This document shows positions 8,566 to 15,823 of a DNA stretch of 36,000 bases, in pieces. How positions within the stretch are numbered: position 1 is the stretch's first letter; each line of letters starts with the position of its first letter. Source of the stretch: Salinicoccus sp. UBA3372 (GTDB lineage: Bacteria > Bacillota > Bacilli > Staphylococcales > Salinicoccaceae); assembly GCA_002360325.1 (NCBI GenBank), contig DEQG01000068.1, forward strand, positions 1-36,000, in the 5' to 3' direction. The position numbers and the translations under genes are program-made. Below the pieces are notes generated by a model. The model was not told where the DNA came from. It did not search any database and saw only the letters and a list, made by a program, of their open reading frames with translations.

Positions 8566-8649
8566 TTACACTAAAAATAGCCAGTATGCAATTCCCCAAG
8601 CCAATGCAAAAATCAATATTAAAGTAAATACAAGTTTTCTATTTCTCAT
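8566..8649 (-). CDS. 27-residue single-pass membrane peptide downstream of deoB
   Basis: ATG at 8647-8649, one base after the deoB stop, with GGTGAG about 10 bases upstream inside deoB. The product starts MRNRKLVFTLILIFAL, continues with a tryptophan/tyrosine-rich hydrophobic stretch, and ends LFLV: a basic N-terminus and one membrane helix. The stop lies just before the terminator, so the ORF fills the last space of the operon. No named family is recognised. Position, ribosome-binding site and composition favour a real gene, but it is short enough that chance cannot be excluded. Confidence 0.6.
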   Translation of the reverse strand: MRNRKLVFTLILIFALAWGIAYWLFLV

Positions 8650-8650
8650 G

Positions 8651-9823
8651 TTACTTCAACTCACCCAGTAGGCTTTTACCTTTTGATTCATACTGAACAT
8701 CGAAGTTCTCTGCGATTGTAGCAGCGAGGTCGCTGAATGTATCACTGTTGCGCAGAGGGCCGAAATTCAAGTCCTTCTTTGAAGTCATCAGTAATGGTAC
8801 ATATTCCCTTGTGTGGTCGGTGCCTGTATGAGTAGGGTCATTCCCATGGTCTGCAGTAATGATCAGTAGATCGTCCTCCTGCAGTTTCGCAGTAATTTCA
8901 GGCAGACGCTCATCGAATTCCTTCAACGCATTAGAATAGCCTGCCGGGTCTCTTCTGTGTCCGTACAGCGCATCAAAGTCAACAAGATTTAAAAATGACA
9001 TGCCTTCAAAATCGCGTTCCATGACTTCAAGCAATTTGTCCACACCATCATCATTATTTTTTGTTCTGACAGAATCCGTTATCCCCGACCCTGTGAAAAT
9101 GTCATTGATCTTGCCGATTCCAATAACATCTTTGCCCGACTCTTCCAAAGCGTTCAGAACTGTTTTTCCAAATGGCTCCAATGCATAATCATGTCTGTTT
9201 TCAGTTCTGGTAAAGTCTTTTTTATCCGTTCCCACAAATGGTCTGGCAATGACTCTGCCCACCAGAAATTCAGGGTCTTTAGTCATCTCTCTCACTTTTT
9301 CACAGATTTCATACAGTTCTTCAAGTGGAATCACTTCTTCATGCGCTGCAATTTGAAGCACAGGATCATTCGAAGTATAGACAATCAGATCGCCCGTTTC
9401 CAACTGATGCTCACCGTAATCTTTAATGATTTCAGTACCGCTTGCAGGAATGTTTCCTACAATTCCCCGGCCGGTTGCTTTTCTGATTTTATCCAGTAAT
9501 TCTTCCGGGAAACCTTCAGGATAGACTTTGAACGGCTTATCGATATGCAGACCGGCAATTTCCCAATGTCCCGTCATAGTATCTTTACCCTGTGAAAGTT
9601 CTGCCATTTTACTGTAAAATGCCTGAGTCGTTTCCGGACAGCCCATGCCTGGCAGTTTATCAATGCAGCCAAGACCGAGCTTTTCCAGGTTCCCCAAAGT
9701 TACCGGTGAATCTTCCAATAGGTGCTTGAGTGTATGGGTGCCTTCGTCCCCAAATTCCTTTGCATCATGCTGTGCGCCGATGCCGACTGAATCCAAAACT
9801 ATTAAATGTATTCTTTTAAACAT
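8651..9823 (-). CDS. deoB: Phosphopentomutase
   Basis: Interconverts (deoxy)ribose 1-phosphate and 5-phosphate, linking nucleoside salvage to the pentose phosphate pathway in the cytosol. The 390-residue length is typical. It belongs to the alkaline-phosphatase-like metalloenzyme superfamily: the N-terminal metal/nucleophile region [19 protein letters not shown] and the C-terminal metal-binding [20 protein letters not shown] are intact, as is the cap-domain segment [11 protein letters not shown]. The ATG follows AGGAT, and the gene starts 6 bases after xerD. The fur-xerD-drm order matches Bacillus; the usual downstream purine nucleoside phosphorylase gene is not present here. Confidence 0.97.
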   Translation of the reverse strand: MFKRIHLIVLDSVGIGAQHDAKEFGDEGTHTLKHLLEDSPVTLGNLEKLGLGCIDKLPGMGCPETTQAFYSKMAELSQGKDTMTGHWEIAGLHIDKPFKVYPEGFPEELLDKIRKATGRGIVGNIPASGTEIIKDYGEHQLETGDLIVYTSNDPVLQIAAHEEVIPLEELYEICEKVREMTKDPEFLVGRVIARPFVGTDKKDFTRTENRHDYALEPFGKTVLNALEESGKDVIGIGKINDIFTGSGITDSVRTKNNDDGVDKLLEVMERDFEGMSFLNLVDFDALYGHRRDPAGYSNALKEFDERLPEITAKLQEDDLLIITADHGNDPTHTGTDHTREYVPLLMTSKKDLNFGPLRNSDTFSDLAATIAENFDVQYESKGKSLLGELK

Positions 9824-9829
9824 ATAATC

Positions 9830-10717
9830 CTACTTTCTCGGGTGAAATTGTTTATACATTTCACGAATTTTTTTGGTCGATATTTGTGTATATATTTGAG
9901 TGGTACTGATATCCGAATGGCCGAGCATCTCCTGGACTGCCCTCAGGTCGGCTCCGTTTTCAATCAGATGGGTAGCGAACGAATGCCTGAAAGTGTGCGG
10001 TGTGATATTTTTCCTGATACCGCTCAGCAGTTCATATTTTTTTATGGTTTTCCACAGCCCCTGCCGGGTGAATCCCCGGCCTCTGTTAGTGATGAAAAGA
10101 TCATCGTTGTCTTCTGTTTTAAGCAGCTGAGGTCTGATCTCGGCCACATAATGATCGAGTTTTTTTGCGACGAAATCTGTAATGGGCACTATTCTTTCCT
10201 TGCTGCCTTTACCGCTGACCTGGATGAATCCCATTTCCGTATTGACGTCCGCCCTCTTAATATTGATGAGCTCACTCACACGTATACCTGAAGCATAAAG
10301 GACTTCCATCAGTGTGTTGTCCCTTATGCCTGCCGGAGATGCATCCGGTGTATTCAGCAGGATTTCCATTTCTTCAATCGTCAAATACTCGGGAAGTTTC
10401 TTTTCTCCTCTGACTGCAGTCAATTTTACTGCAGGGTTAACTTCAATAATGTTCTGATTAAGTAAAAATTGATGGAAATTCCTTAATGTTGACTGGGTTC
10501 TGGAGACGGTTTTTGCACTCAGGCCCTTTTCTGTAAGGAACTTTATAAATTGAATCAATACTTCAGTATCCACATTATCCAGAGTTGTGATATTGTTGTC
10601 TTGCAAATAATTTGTATAATGTTTCAAATCCTGTCTGTAGGAACTGAGTGAAGCAGAACTCAGCCCTTTTTCAATTTTCAGGAAGGTAATATACTCATCA
10701 ACATATACATCAATCAT
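9830..10717 (-). CDS. xerD: Site-specific tyrosine recombinase XerD
   Basis: Partner of XerC in resolving chromosome dimers at dif during cell division. With the ATG at 10715-10717 it has 295 residues, the usual XerD length. The N-terminal SAM-like core-binding domain (about 1-85) is followed by the catalytic domain with Arg146 (ASGIRVSEL), Lys170 (GKGSKER), His241/Arg244 (HTFRHSFATHL), His267 (LGHSDISTTQIYT) and the nucleophile Tyr276. The frame extends 15 codons further upstream into fur, but that extension adds non-family sequence, and the shorter start has a GGAG/AAGGA site. It overlaps the fur end by 8 bases. Confidence 0.95.
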   Translation of the reverse strand: MIDVYVDEYITFLKIEKGLSSASLSSYRQDLKHYTNYLQDNNITTLDNVDTEVLIQFIKFLTEKGLSAKTVSRTQSTLRNFHQFLLNQNIIEVNPAVKLTAVRGEKKLPEYLTIEEMEILLNTPDASPAGIRDNTLMEVLYASGIRVSELINIKRADVNTEMGFIQVSGKGSKERIVPITDFVAKKLDHYVAEIRPQLLKTEDNDDLFITNRGRGFTRQGLWKTIKKYELLSGIRKNITPHTFRHSFATHLIENGADLRAVQEMLGHSDISTTQIYTQISTKKIREMYKQFHPRK

Positions 10718-11171
10718 TATCCTTGTTCTCCGCATCTGATGTACAGGTTCTGCATATGCCATGAAAAGTCAGACGATGATCCGTAATTTTGAATTGAAAA
10801 TCACTTTCAACTATTTTTTCAACATCACCGAGCAGATCCTCTTCAATCTCTTCAACAGAACCACAGTTGATGCATACGAGATGATGGTGAAAATGTTCTG
10901 CCCCTTCTTTACGGAGGTCATATCTTGAAACACCATCTCCAAAATTAATCTTATCCAGGATTTTCAATTCATTAAGCAGTTCCAATGTACGATATACAGT
11001 AGCAAGCCCGATTTCAGGATATTTATCTTTAACTTTCATGAAAACATCTTCCGCGCTTAAATGATCACTTTCATTTTCCAGTAATACCCTCAGTGTCACT
11101 TCACGCTGTGGTGTCAATTTATATCGCGCATCATGAAGGGCTTCTTTTATGTGCTGTATTCTTTTTTCCAC
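10710..11171 (-). CDS. fur: Ferric uptake regulator Fur
   Basis: Iron-responsive repressor of the Fur family, 153 residues. The N-terminal winged helix (about 10-85) includes LTPQREVTLRVLLE and the recognition region LATVYRTLELLNELKIL. The dimerisation domain has the histidine cluster HFHHHLVC, and two CxxC pairs for structural zinc (Cys100/Cys103 and Cys140/Cys143). The start is GTG with AGGTGG upstream. PerR and Zur share this architecture; Fur is preferred because of the fur-xerD-drm context. A -10 and a near-consensus Per-type box lie upstream. Confidence 0.88.
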   Translation of the reverse strand: MEKRIQHIKEALHDARYKLTPQREVTLRVLLENESDHLSAEDVFMKVKDKYPEIGLATVYRTLELLNELKILDKINFGDGVSRYDLRKEGAEHFHHHLVCINCGSVEEIEEDLLGDVEKIVESDFQFKITDHRLTFHGICRTCTSDAENKDND

Positions 11172-11204
11172 GACGCCACCTACTTTAATCTTTTATCAAT
11201 ATAC

Positions 11205-11253
11205 ATTATACAAAACTTTCAAATAGATTAAAAGTTATTAATAATAATTATAA
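11205..11253 (-). promoter_or_regulatory. fur promoter with PerR/Fur-type operator
   Basis: A perfect minus-strand -10 (TATAAT, 11205-11210) lies about 34 bases before the fur GTG; the -35 is weak. At 11239-11253 the plus strand reads TAATAATAATTATAA, differing from the Per box consensus TTATAATnATTATAA at one defined position. It sits inside a larger AT palindrome (11240-11265, 12 of 13 pairs matching). In S. aureus fur is part of the PerR regulon, which makes the site plausible. The AT-rich background raises the chance of coincidence. Confidence 0.5.
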
Positions 11254-11276
11254 ATAATTATTATTCTAATTGAGAA

Positions 11277-11825
11277 TTATAAATTCGATAGTATATATTG
11301 TACAGCAATTATGGTTTTGGCATCACGAAAATGCCCTCTTTCAAGGTTTTCTTTCAATGAATTGAGAGGTAATTTAACAATATCCAGAAACTCATCGTTT
11401 TCAAGCGCCTGGTCTCCCAGTTTGATATCCTTCGCAATATACAGGTGGATCAATTCACTGGCAAAGCCCGGTGCTGTGTAAAACTCATACAGTTTTCTGA
11501 TGTCGGCACTGACCGCTCCTATTTCTTCCTTCAATTCTTTTTTCGCAGTTTCATCTGGCGCCTCATTCTTTTCCACCTTACCTGCCGGTATTTCCAAAAT
11601 CACTTCGCCTGTCGGCGTTCTGTACTGTCTGACAAAGTATAGATGATCTTCGTGGACAGCAATGATTGCCACTGCGCCATTATGATGGACGACTTCCCTT
11701 TTTGAAACATTGCCGTTTGGAAGCAATACATCATCATGTGTCACTTTTATAATTTTACCATTAAATATTTCTTTTGAATTCGTCACTTTTTCTCTAAGAT
11801 GGTCAAATGATTCATTATTAGTCAT
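11277..11825 (-). CDS. nudF: Nudix hydrolase, ADP-ribose pyrophosphatase type
   Basis: Predicted to hydrolyse ADP-ribose (and similar nucleoside diphosphate sugars) to AMP plus ribose 5-phosphate. The 182-residue protein has the NudF/YqkG features: the upstream substrate segment YFVRQYRTPTGEVILEIPAG and a Nudix box from Gly82 to about Ala104. The box has Gly82, Glu88, Glu97, Glu100, Glu101 and Gly103 in register, but Lys96 replaces the usual arginine (KELKEEIG instead of RELxEExG). The ATG follows GGGAG. It is immediately upstream of fur but separated by a promoter region. The function is a family inference; the Arg-to-Lys change is a mild caution. Confidence 0.87.
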   Translation of the reverse strand: MTNNESFDHLREKVTNSKEIFNGKIIKVTHDDVLLPNGNVSKREVVHHNGAVAIIAVHEDHLYFVRQYRTPTGEVILEIPAGKVEKNEAPDETAKKELKEEIGAVSADIRKLYEFYTAPGFASELIHLYIAKDIKLGDQALENDEFLDIVKLPLNSLKENLERGHFRDAKTIIAVQYILSNL

Positions 11826-11914
11826 ATGTATGCTCCCAGATTGTTTATTTTCTTAACTATACCATTAAATATAGTCCTTTAAAAAGCCACTGCGAATAAA
11901 AAATAATGAAACTA

Positions 11915-11944
11915 TTCAAATTTATATTGAAGTATTGATATAAT
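11915..11944 (+). promoter_or_regulatory. Promoter of the aldo/keto reductase-hydrolase pair
   Basis: A perfect -10 TATAAT at 11939-11944 with TTCAAA at 11915-11920 as a -35 (18-base spacer). It sits 34 bases before the chosen ATG at 11979 in the divergent gap with nudF. Confidence 0.45.
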
Positions 11945-11978
11945 CATCATAGTGAATTATATGAAGGAGTTTTATGAA

Positions 11979-12890
11979 ATGATAAATGTCCAATCCAATA
12001 ATAATCTCAAACTTTCCCAAGTGGCTCTGGGTTGTATGAATTTACCTTTGGAAGATGAAATAAGAACAGAAGAAATTATAGAATATGCCCTGTCAGAGAA
12101 CATCAATTATTTTGATACTGCAGATTTGTATCAATTTGGCAGGAACGAAGAAGTTGTAGGGAAAATATTGAATAAATACCGGAGCCGCAATGATTTTACG
12201 ATAGGTACAAAAGTCGGCAACGAATTCGACCGGCACCTGCAGCAGAAAATCGCCTGGAATCCGACAGCAAAATATATTAAGAAACAGGTCAAGGATTCTC
12301 TTCATAGACTGAATGTGGATAGTATAGACCTTTATCAGCTGCACGGCGGAACAATCGAGGATGATAAGGATGAAACGATAGAAGCGTTCGAAGATTTAAA
12401 GGCCGAAGGCGTCATCAGAAGTTACGGACTCTCCTCCATCCGTCCGAATGTCATCAATTACTATATCGGCAACAGTAATATTGATACTCTGATGCTTCAG
12501 TTCAATCCGATCGACAACAGGCCGCTTGAACTGATGGATGCTCTTGAAGATGTCGTTGTAATGGCCAGAGGGCCTTTGATGCAGGGATTGTTTACAGAGA
12601 AGTTTGCTGAAGTCTTGCAACAAAAATTCCCGGGTGGTATGTTTAATTATTCATCCGAAGAATTGAATGCAATACTGGTTGAATTAATGGAAGCATCAGA
12701 AGATCTGTCTGCACTGTCCTACAGATATATTCTTGATTCTGCAAATATTATAGTGAGCGGCGTCAGCACTCTGGCACAGCTTGAGAATAATATGGACAGT
12801 TACAGAAAATCACAGGGAATGAACAGCTCGGATTTCGATGAGATACTTCAAAATTTCAAAAAATTAAGATATGAGGAACATAGAATATGA
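11979..12890 (+). CDS. Aldo/keto reductase (YqkF-like)
   Basis: NADPH-dependent oxidoreductase of the aldo/keto reductase superfamily, 303 residues, cytosolic. The catalytic tetrad is readable: Asp46 and Tyr51 (FDTADLYQFGRNE), Lys78 (IGTKVGNEF) and His122 (DLYQLHGG). The barrel motif SYGLSSIRPNVI and a C-terminal cofactor-binding region (VSGVSTLAQLENN) follow. The frame also opens at a GTG (11952), but AAGGAG at 11964-11969 is 9 bases before the ATG at 11979, so that start is used. It overlaps the next gene by ATGA, suggesting coupled expression. Substrate unknown; the pairing with a YqkD-like hydrolase is also seen near yqkF in Bacillus. Confidence 0.88.
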   Translation: MINVQSNNNLKLSQVALGCMNLPLEDEIRTEEIIEYALSENINYFDTADLYQFGRNEEVVGKILNKYRSRNDFTIGTKVGNEFDRHLQQKIAWNPTAKYIKKQVKDSLHRLNVDSIDLYQLHGGTIEDDKDETIEAFEDLKAEGVIRSYGLSSIRPNVINYYIGNSNIDTLMLQFNPIDNRPLELMDALEDVVVMARGPLMQGLFTEKFAEVLQQKFPGGMFNYSSEELNAILVELMEASEDLSALSYRYILDSANIIVSGVSTLAQLENNMDSYRKSQGMNSSDFDEILQNFKKLRYEEHRI

Positions 12891-13840
12891 AAAATATAGG
12901 AATATGGATTTGGACAGGAATACTGTCTGTCATCACAATCGTAGTATCGCTCGGTTATTATGCTTCTACGCAGACGCTGTTTTTTAAACTGAGGGATGTT
13001 GAGGTCATTAAACGCAGAGAAACCAGAGCAAAAAGAATTAATCTGGATGAGTTTAAAAAGCTGCCCCAGGATGATATATTAATTCCTTCGAGATTTAATT
13101 ACAGTATAAACGCGATATTCGTCTATCCGAATGACACGAATAAATGGGTGGTACTCTGTCACGGCGTCACGGAGAACAAAGTCAGCTCCATCAAATATTT
13201 GAATATGTTTGTAGAACTTGGTTACAACTGTGTAATCTATGATGCCAGAAGACATGGTAATACAGGCGGCATCCATTCCACATACGGCTTTTACGAGAAA
13301 TACGATTTGGAAACAGTCGTCGATTATCTTCATGAGCATTACGGTGAAGATATCGAATTCGGCATCCACGGTGAATCCATGGGCGCGGCGACCGTGCTTC
13401 TCTATGCCGGAGAACTTTCAAACAAGGCGAAGTTCTATATTGCAGATGCGTCATTTTCAAAGTTTGCGGATCAGCTGACTTTCATCTTCGGACAATATTC
13501 CAGAATAGCATCGCCTCTTGTATTGATTGTTACGAACCTGTTTTTCAGGTTCAGAAGTAAATTTTCATTATATAAAGTTTCGCCGATAAGAGTGATTGAT
13601 AAAATTAAACAGCCGATTTTGTTTATCCATTCCAAAAACGACAGATTCATACCTTATCAGCAGACTGAGGAACTCTACAATAAAAAAGTGGGGCCCAAAG
13701 TTGCCTGGTATCCCAAACGTGGCGGACATGTCGAAAGTTTCAACCGCAATCAGCAGGCCTATATCGACAAGGTCACTTACTTCCTTGAGAATTATGTGAA
13801 ATGGGAAGTTGGAAAAAATCATGGGCCAGATAAACATTAG
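12887..13840 (+). CDS. Membrane-anchored alpha/beta hydrolase (YqkD-like)
   Basis: A 317-residue serine hydrolase-like protein with an N-terminal membrane anchor (about 5-27). The alpha/beta-hydrolase features are in order: oxyanion-region CHGVTENK, nucleophile elbow GESMG with Ser164, an acid at Asp252 (FIHSKNDRFIP), and His281 (GGHVESF). Bacillus YqkD is the closest relative I can name; its substrate is not known. It starts at the ATGA overlap with the aldo/keto reductase, with GAGGA 10 bases upstream. Its last 68 bases overlap the 3' end of the convergent rnz gene, with both frames coding. Confidence 0.85.
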   Translation: MKNIGIWIWTGILSVITIVVSLGYYASTQTLFFKLRDVEVIKRRETRAKRINLDEFKKLPQDDILIPSRFNYSINAIFVYPNDTNKWVVLCHGVTENKVSSIKYLNMFVELGYNCVIYDARRHGNTGGIHSTYGFYEKYDLETVVDYLHEHYGEDIEFGIHGESMGAATVLLYAGELSNKAKFYIADASFSKFADQLTFIFGQYSRIASPLVLIVTNLFFRFRSKFSLYKVSPIRVIDKIKQPILFIHSKNDRFIPYQQTEELYNKKVGPKVAWYPKRGGHVESFNRNQQAYIDKVTYFLENYVKWEVGKNHGPDKH

Positions 13841-14708
13841 ACGGCAGCTCCCCATCCAGCCGTGACAGAAATTCTTCTTCGTAACGGTTGCTCAGATGTG
13901 AAAGCAGAAGGTGCCCGTATCCGATTCCGTTGAAGTTATTCAGCACACTTGATATTTCCGAATGGAAATACTGGTGTGCTTTTTCATTTTCATTATCCAG
14001 ATATGTCGCTTCATGGACGATCAGATCACTGCCGTCAATCAATGACAGATAATCATTGTCGGAAACGATGCGGGTATCGCCGTGGACGGATATTTTCCGC
14101 CCTTTGATTTCGGCTCCTATGAAATTTTCCGTATTATAAGATATGCCTTCGTATTCAAATACGGACGAATTTTTTATATCAGCGTAGATCGGCCCTGGTT
14201 TTATACCGATTTCCTTCAATTTTTCCGTATTTAAAGCGCCTTTTTTATTGTCTTCCATGAATACGTACAGGTAGCTGTCAATAGTATGATCCAGTACATG
14301 AACACAGACTTTGAACTTGTCAATTTCTATTTGAGTATTATGTTCGACTTCAACGATGTTCAGAGGATAATTCAATCTGGAACCGCTGATTTCAAATGTA
14401 ACCGTCAACCATTCTTTCAGACCTTTAGGTCCATATATTGTAAGCGGAAGATTTTCCCCGCCCTGATGTGCTCTGGAAGATAAAAAACCCGGCAGCCCGT
14501 ATATATGATCACCATGCATATGTGTGATGAAGATGTTTTTAACCTTGGATGGTTTTATATTTGTATGTAATATCTGATGCTGAAGCGCTTCACCGGCGTC
14601 TATCAGTATATATTGGTTGCTTTCATCTATGACGTCCAATATGTAACTCTGTGTATTTCTTTTTTTTGACGGCAGGCCGGCACCTGATCCGAGGACTGTA
14701 AACTGCAT
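13773..14708 (-). CDS. rnz: Ribonuclease Z (tRNA 3' processing)
   Basis: Endonuclease that removes 3' trailers from tRNA precursors lacking an encoded CCA. The 311-residue metallo-beta-lactamase-fold protein has the zinc-binding HxHxDH motif (His63, His65, Asp67, His68 in THMHGDHIYGLPG) and downstream ligands in VHEATYLDNE and HLLLSHLSNRY. The short exosite segment EISGSRLNYP region is as in bacterial RNase Z. AAGGTGAT precedes the ATG. The C-terminus, 68 bases, is antisense to the end of the hydrolase gene; the protein is only a few residues longer than Bacillus RNase Z. Confidence 0.95.
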   Translation of the reverse strand: MQFTVLGSGAGLPSKKRNTQSYILDVIDESNQYILIDAGEALQHQILHTNIKPSKVKNIFITHMHGDHIYGLPGFLSSRAHQGGENLPLTIYGPKGLKEWLTVTFEISGSRLNYPLNIVEVEHNTQIEIDKFKVCVHVLDHTIDSYLYVFMEDNKKGALNTEKLKEIGIKPGPIYADIKNSSVFEYEGISYNTENFIGAEIKGRKISVHGDTRIVSDNDYLSLIDGSDLIVHEATYLDNENEKAHQYFHSEISSVLNNFNGIGYGHLLLSHLSNRYEEEFLSRLDGELPSNVYLAHDFFQLPISHNSQGSK

Positions 14709-14822
14709 AAAATCACCTTTTTATATTGATTACTCAATTATATCATAATTATTGTTTTTTTAAGGTGACAGTGAAATAATAATTATAAGAGTAAAAGAAT
14801 TATGAAGGTGGCATCAGGCAGT

Positions 14823-15665
14823 ATGGAAACTGTAAATTTCATTGAAAAATTTATAATATATATTGAAGATCATTTAAGGGAACGGATAGATTATAATGAA
14901 GCGCTGTATGATCTCGGTGTAGAACCGAAATCCTTTATAACCATCTTCACTTCTTTAGTCGGTATGACGCCCTACGAATACCAGCACAAAAGAAGGATGA
15001 CAGAAATAGCATATGAACTTTACGAAGGTCACCGCAGACTGATAGATATTGCCAAGTATTACGGCTACAGGAATGTGGATGAGTTCAAAGATTTATACAG
15101 AAGTACAATGGGCATCTCTCCTTATGAAACAGAGAGATATATCAGACAGCTGGATCTGCTGGAAAGAATTACATTTGAAATAGTCCCTGTCGATTCACCA
15201 AAATATCCGACAAGATCTGTATATGTGGACAGTTTCAGGATTGTTGGAATCACTCAATACTTCTCAATCAATGAATACAGCCGGGAAAAAAAGCTGTCAA
15301 TGTTAAAACGTCTTGAGAAAGATGGTGTCATCGATGAACTGTTAAATTACAATACCGGCCAGGTCAAAGGCATCATCCTGCATGAGAGAGTCGTCAAAGA
15401 TGAAATGGAACTGATGATCGGAGTGAGCTCAATAGATGCTACTCCGTTTAATGAAACCTACACTGAGTCAAGCGACTTCACCATATTTGAAGGCACCGGA
15501 AAAGCAGGGGTGCTGATTGAAGATATATATCAGTATATATTCAGAAGGTGGCGATTTAAAATCAATAGAGACTTGAACTGCAACTTTTCCATCGAAGTCA
15601 TTAAAAGCCCGTTTGATGTGGATTACTCAGATTCCAAACTGCAGGTCTGGCAATCATTGGAATAA
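14823..15665 (+). CDS. AraC-family regulator with C-terminal GyrI-like effector domain
   Basis: Predicted transcription factor of about 280 residues. An N-terminal AraC/XylS DNA-binding domain (two helix-turn-helix units; YNEALYDLGVEPKSF and LIDIAKYYGYRNVDEFKDLYRSTMGISPYE) is joined to a C-terminal GyrI/Rob-type ligand-binding domain (about 120-280; FEIVPVDSPKYPTRSV, IFEGTGKAGV). This N-to-C order is that of Rob/SoxS-like regulators that sense drugs or hydrophobic cations. An upstream in-frame ATG at 14802 lacks a ribosome-binding site; AGGTGG at 14806-14811 sits 11 bases before 14823, so the later start is preferred. It is a single-gene unit with no obvious local target; ligand and regulon unknown. 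Confidence 0.82.
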   Translation: METVNFIEKFIIYIEDHLRERIDYNEALYDLGVEPKSFITIFTSLVGMTPYEYQHKRRMTEIAYELYEGHRRLIDIAKYYGYRNVDEFKDLYRSTMGISPYETERYIRQLDLLERITFEIVPVDSPKYPTRSVYVDSFRIVGITQYFSINEYSREKKLSMLKRLEKDGVIDELLNYNTGQVKGIILHERVVKDEMELMIGVSSIDATPFNETYTESSDFTIFEGTGKAGVLIEDIYQYIFRRWRFKINRDLNCNFSIEVIKSPFDVDYSDSKLQVWQSLE

Positions 15666-15668
15666 AAA

Positions 15669-15715
15669 TACACCCCCTTACAGATGCAGTATTCCTGCAT
15701 CTGTAAGGGGGTGTA
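15669..15715 (-). terminator. Strong terminator for the M20 peptidase transcript
   Basis: A perfect 21-bp stem (15669-15689 with 15695-15715) and a 5-base loop (TATTC). On the minus strand it is followed by a TTTTTA tract, a good rho-independent terminator; on the plus strand there is no T-run, so termination of the AraC-type gene from the left would rely on the hairpin alone. Confidence 0.85.
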
Positions 15716-15720
15716 ATATA

Positions 15721-15810
15721 TCAGTATTTATCTAACCATGTGGTCTGTGCTTTCAACGTATAAGTGTGATAAAGTTGTTCAAATCCGTCCAATGCTAATA
15801 TTAACCGCAC
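15721..15810 (-). CDS. Candidate 29-residue ORF between the M20 peptidase and its terminator
   Basis: A GTG at 15808-15810 with AAAGGAA 7 bases upstream opens a 29-codon frame that stops at 15721, six bases before the terminator stem. The product begins MRLILALDGFEQLYHTY and ends TTWLDKY; it is not a membrane helix and no family is recognised. Its fit in the space between the peptidase stop and the terminator is suggestive only. It is not a continuation of the peptidase, which already has a full-length C-terminus in another frame. Confidence 0.3.
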   Translation of the reverse strand: MRLILALDGFEQLYHTYTLKAQTTWLDKY

Positions 15811-15823
15811 AACATGATTCCTT

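Noticed and set aside
10718..10762. 15-residue N-terminal extension of XerD inside fur
   Set aside because: It adds sequence not seen in XerD; the shorter form has the standard length of 295.
11240..11265. AT-rich palindrome as a terminator for nudF
   Set aside because: It has almost no GC pairs, so a stable RNA hairpin is unlikely; an operator role is more plausible.
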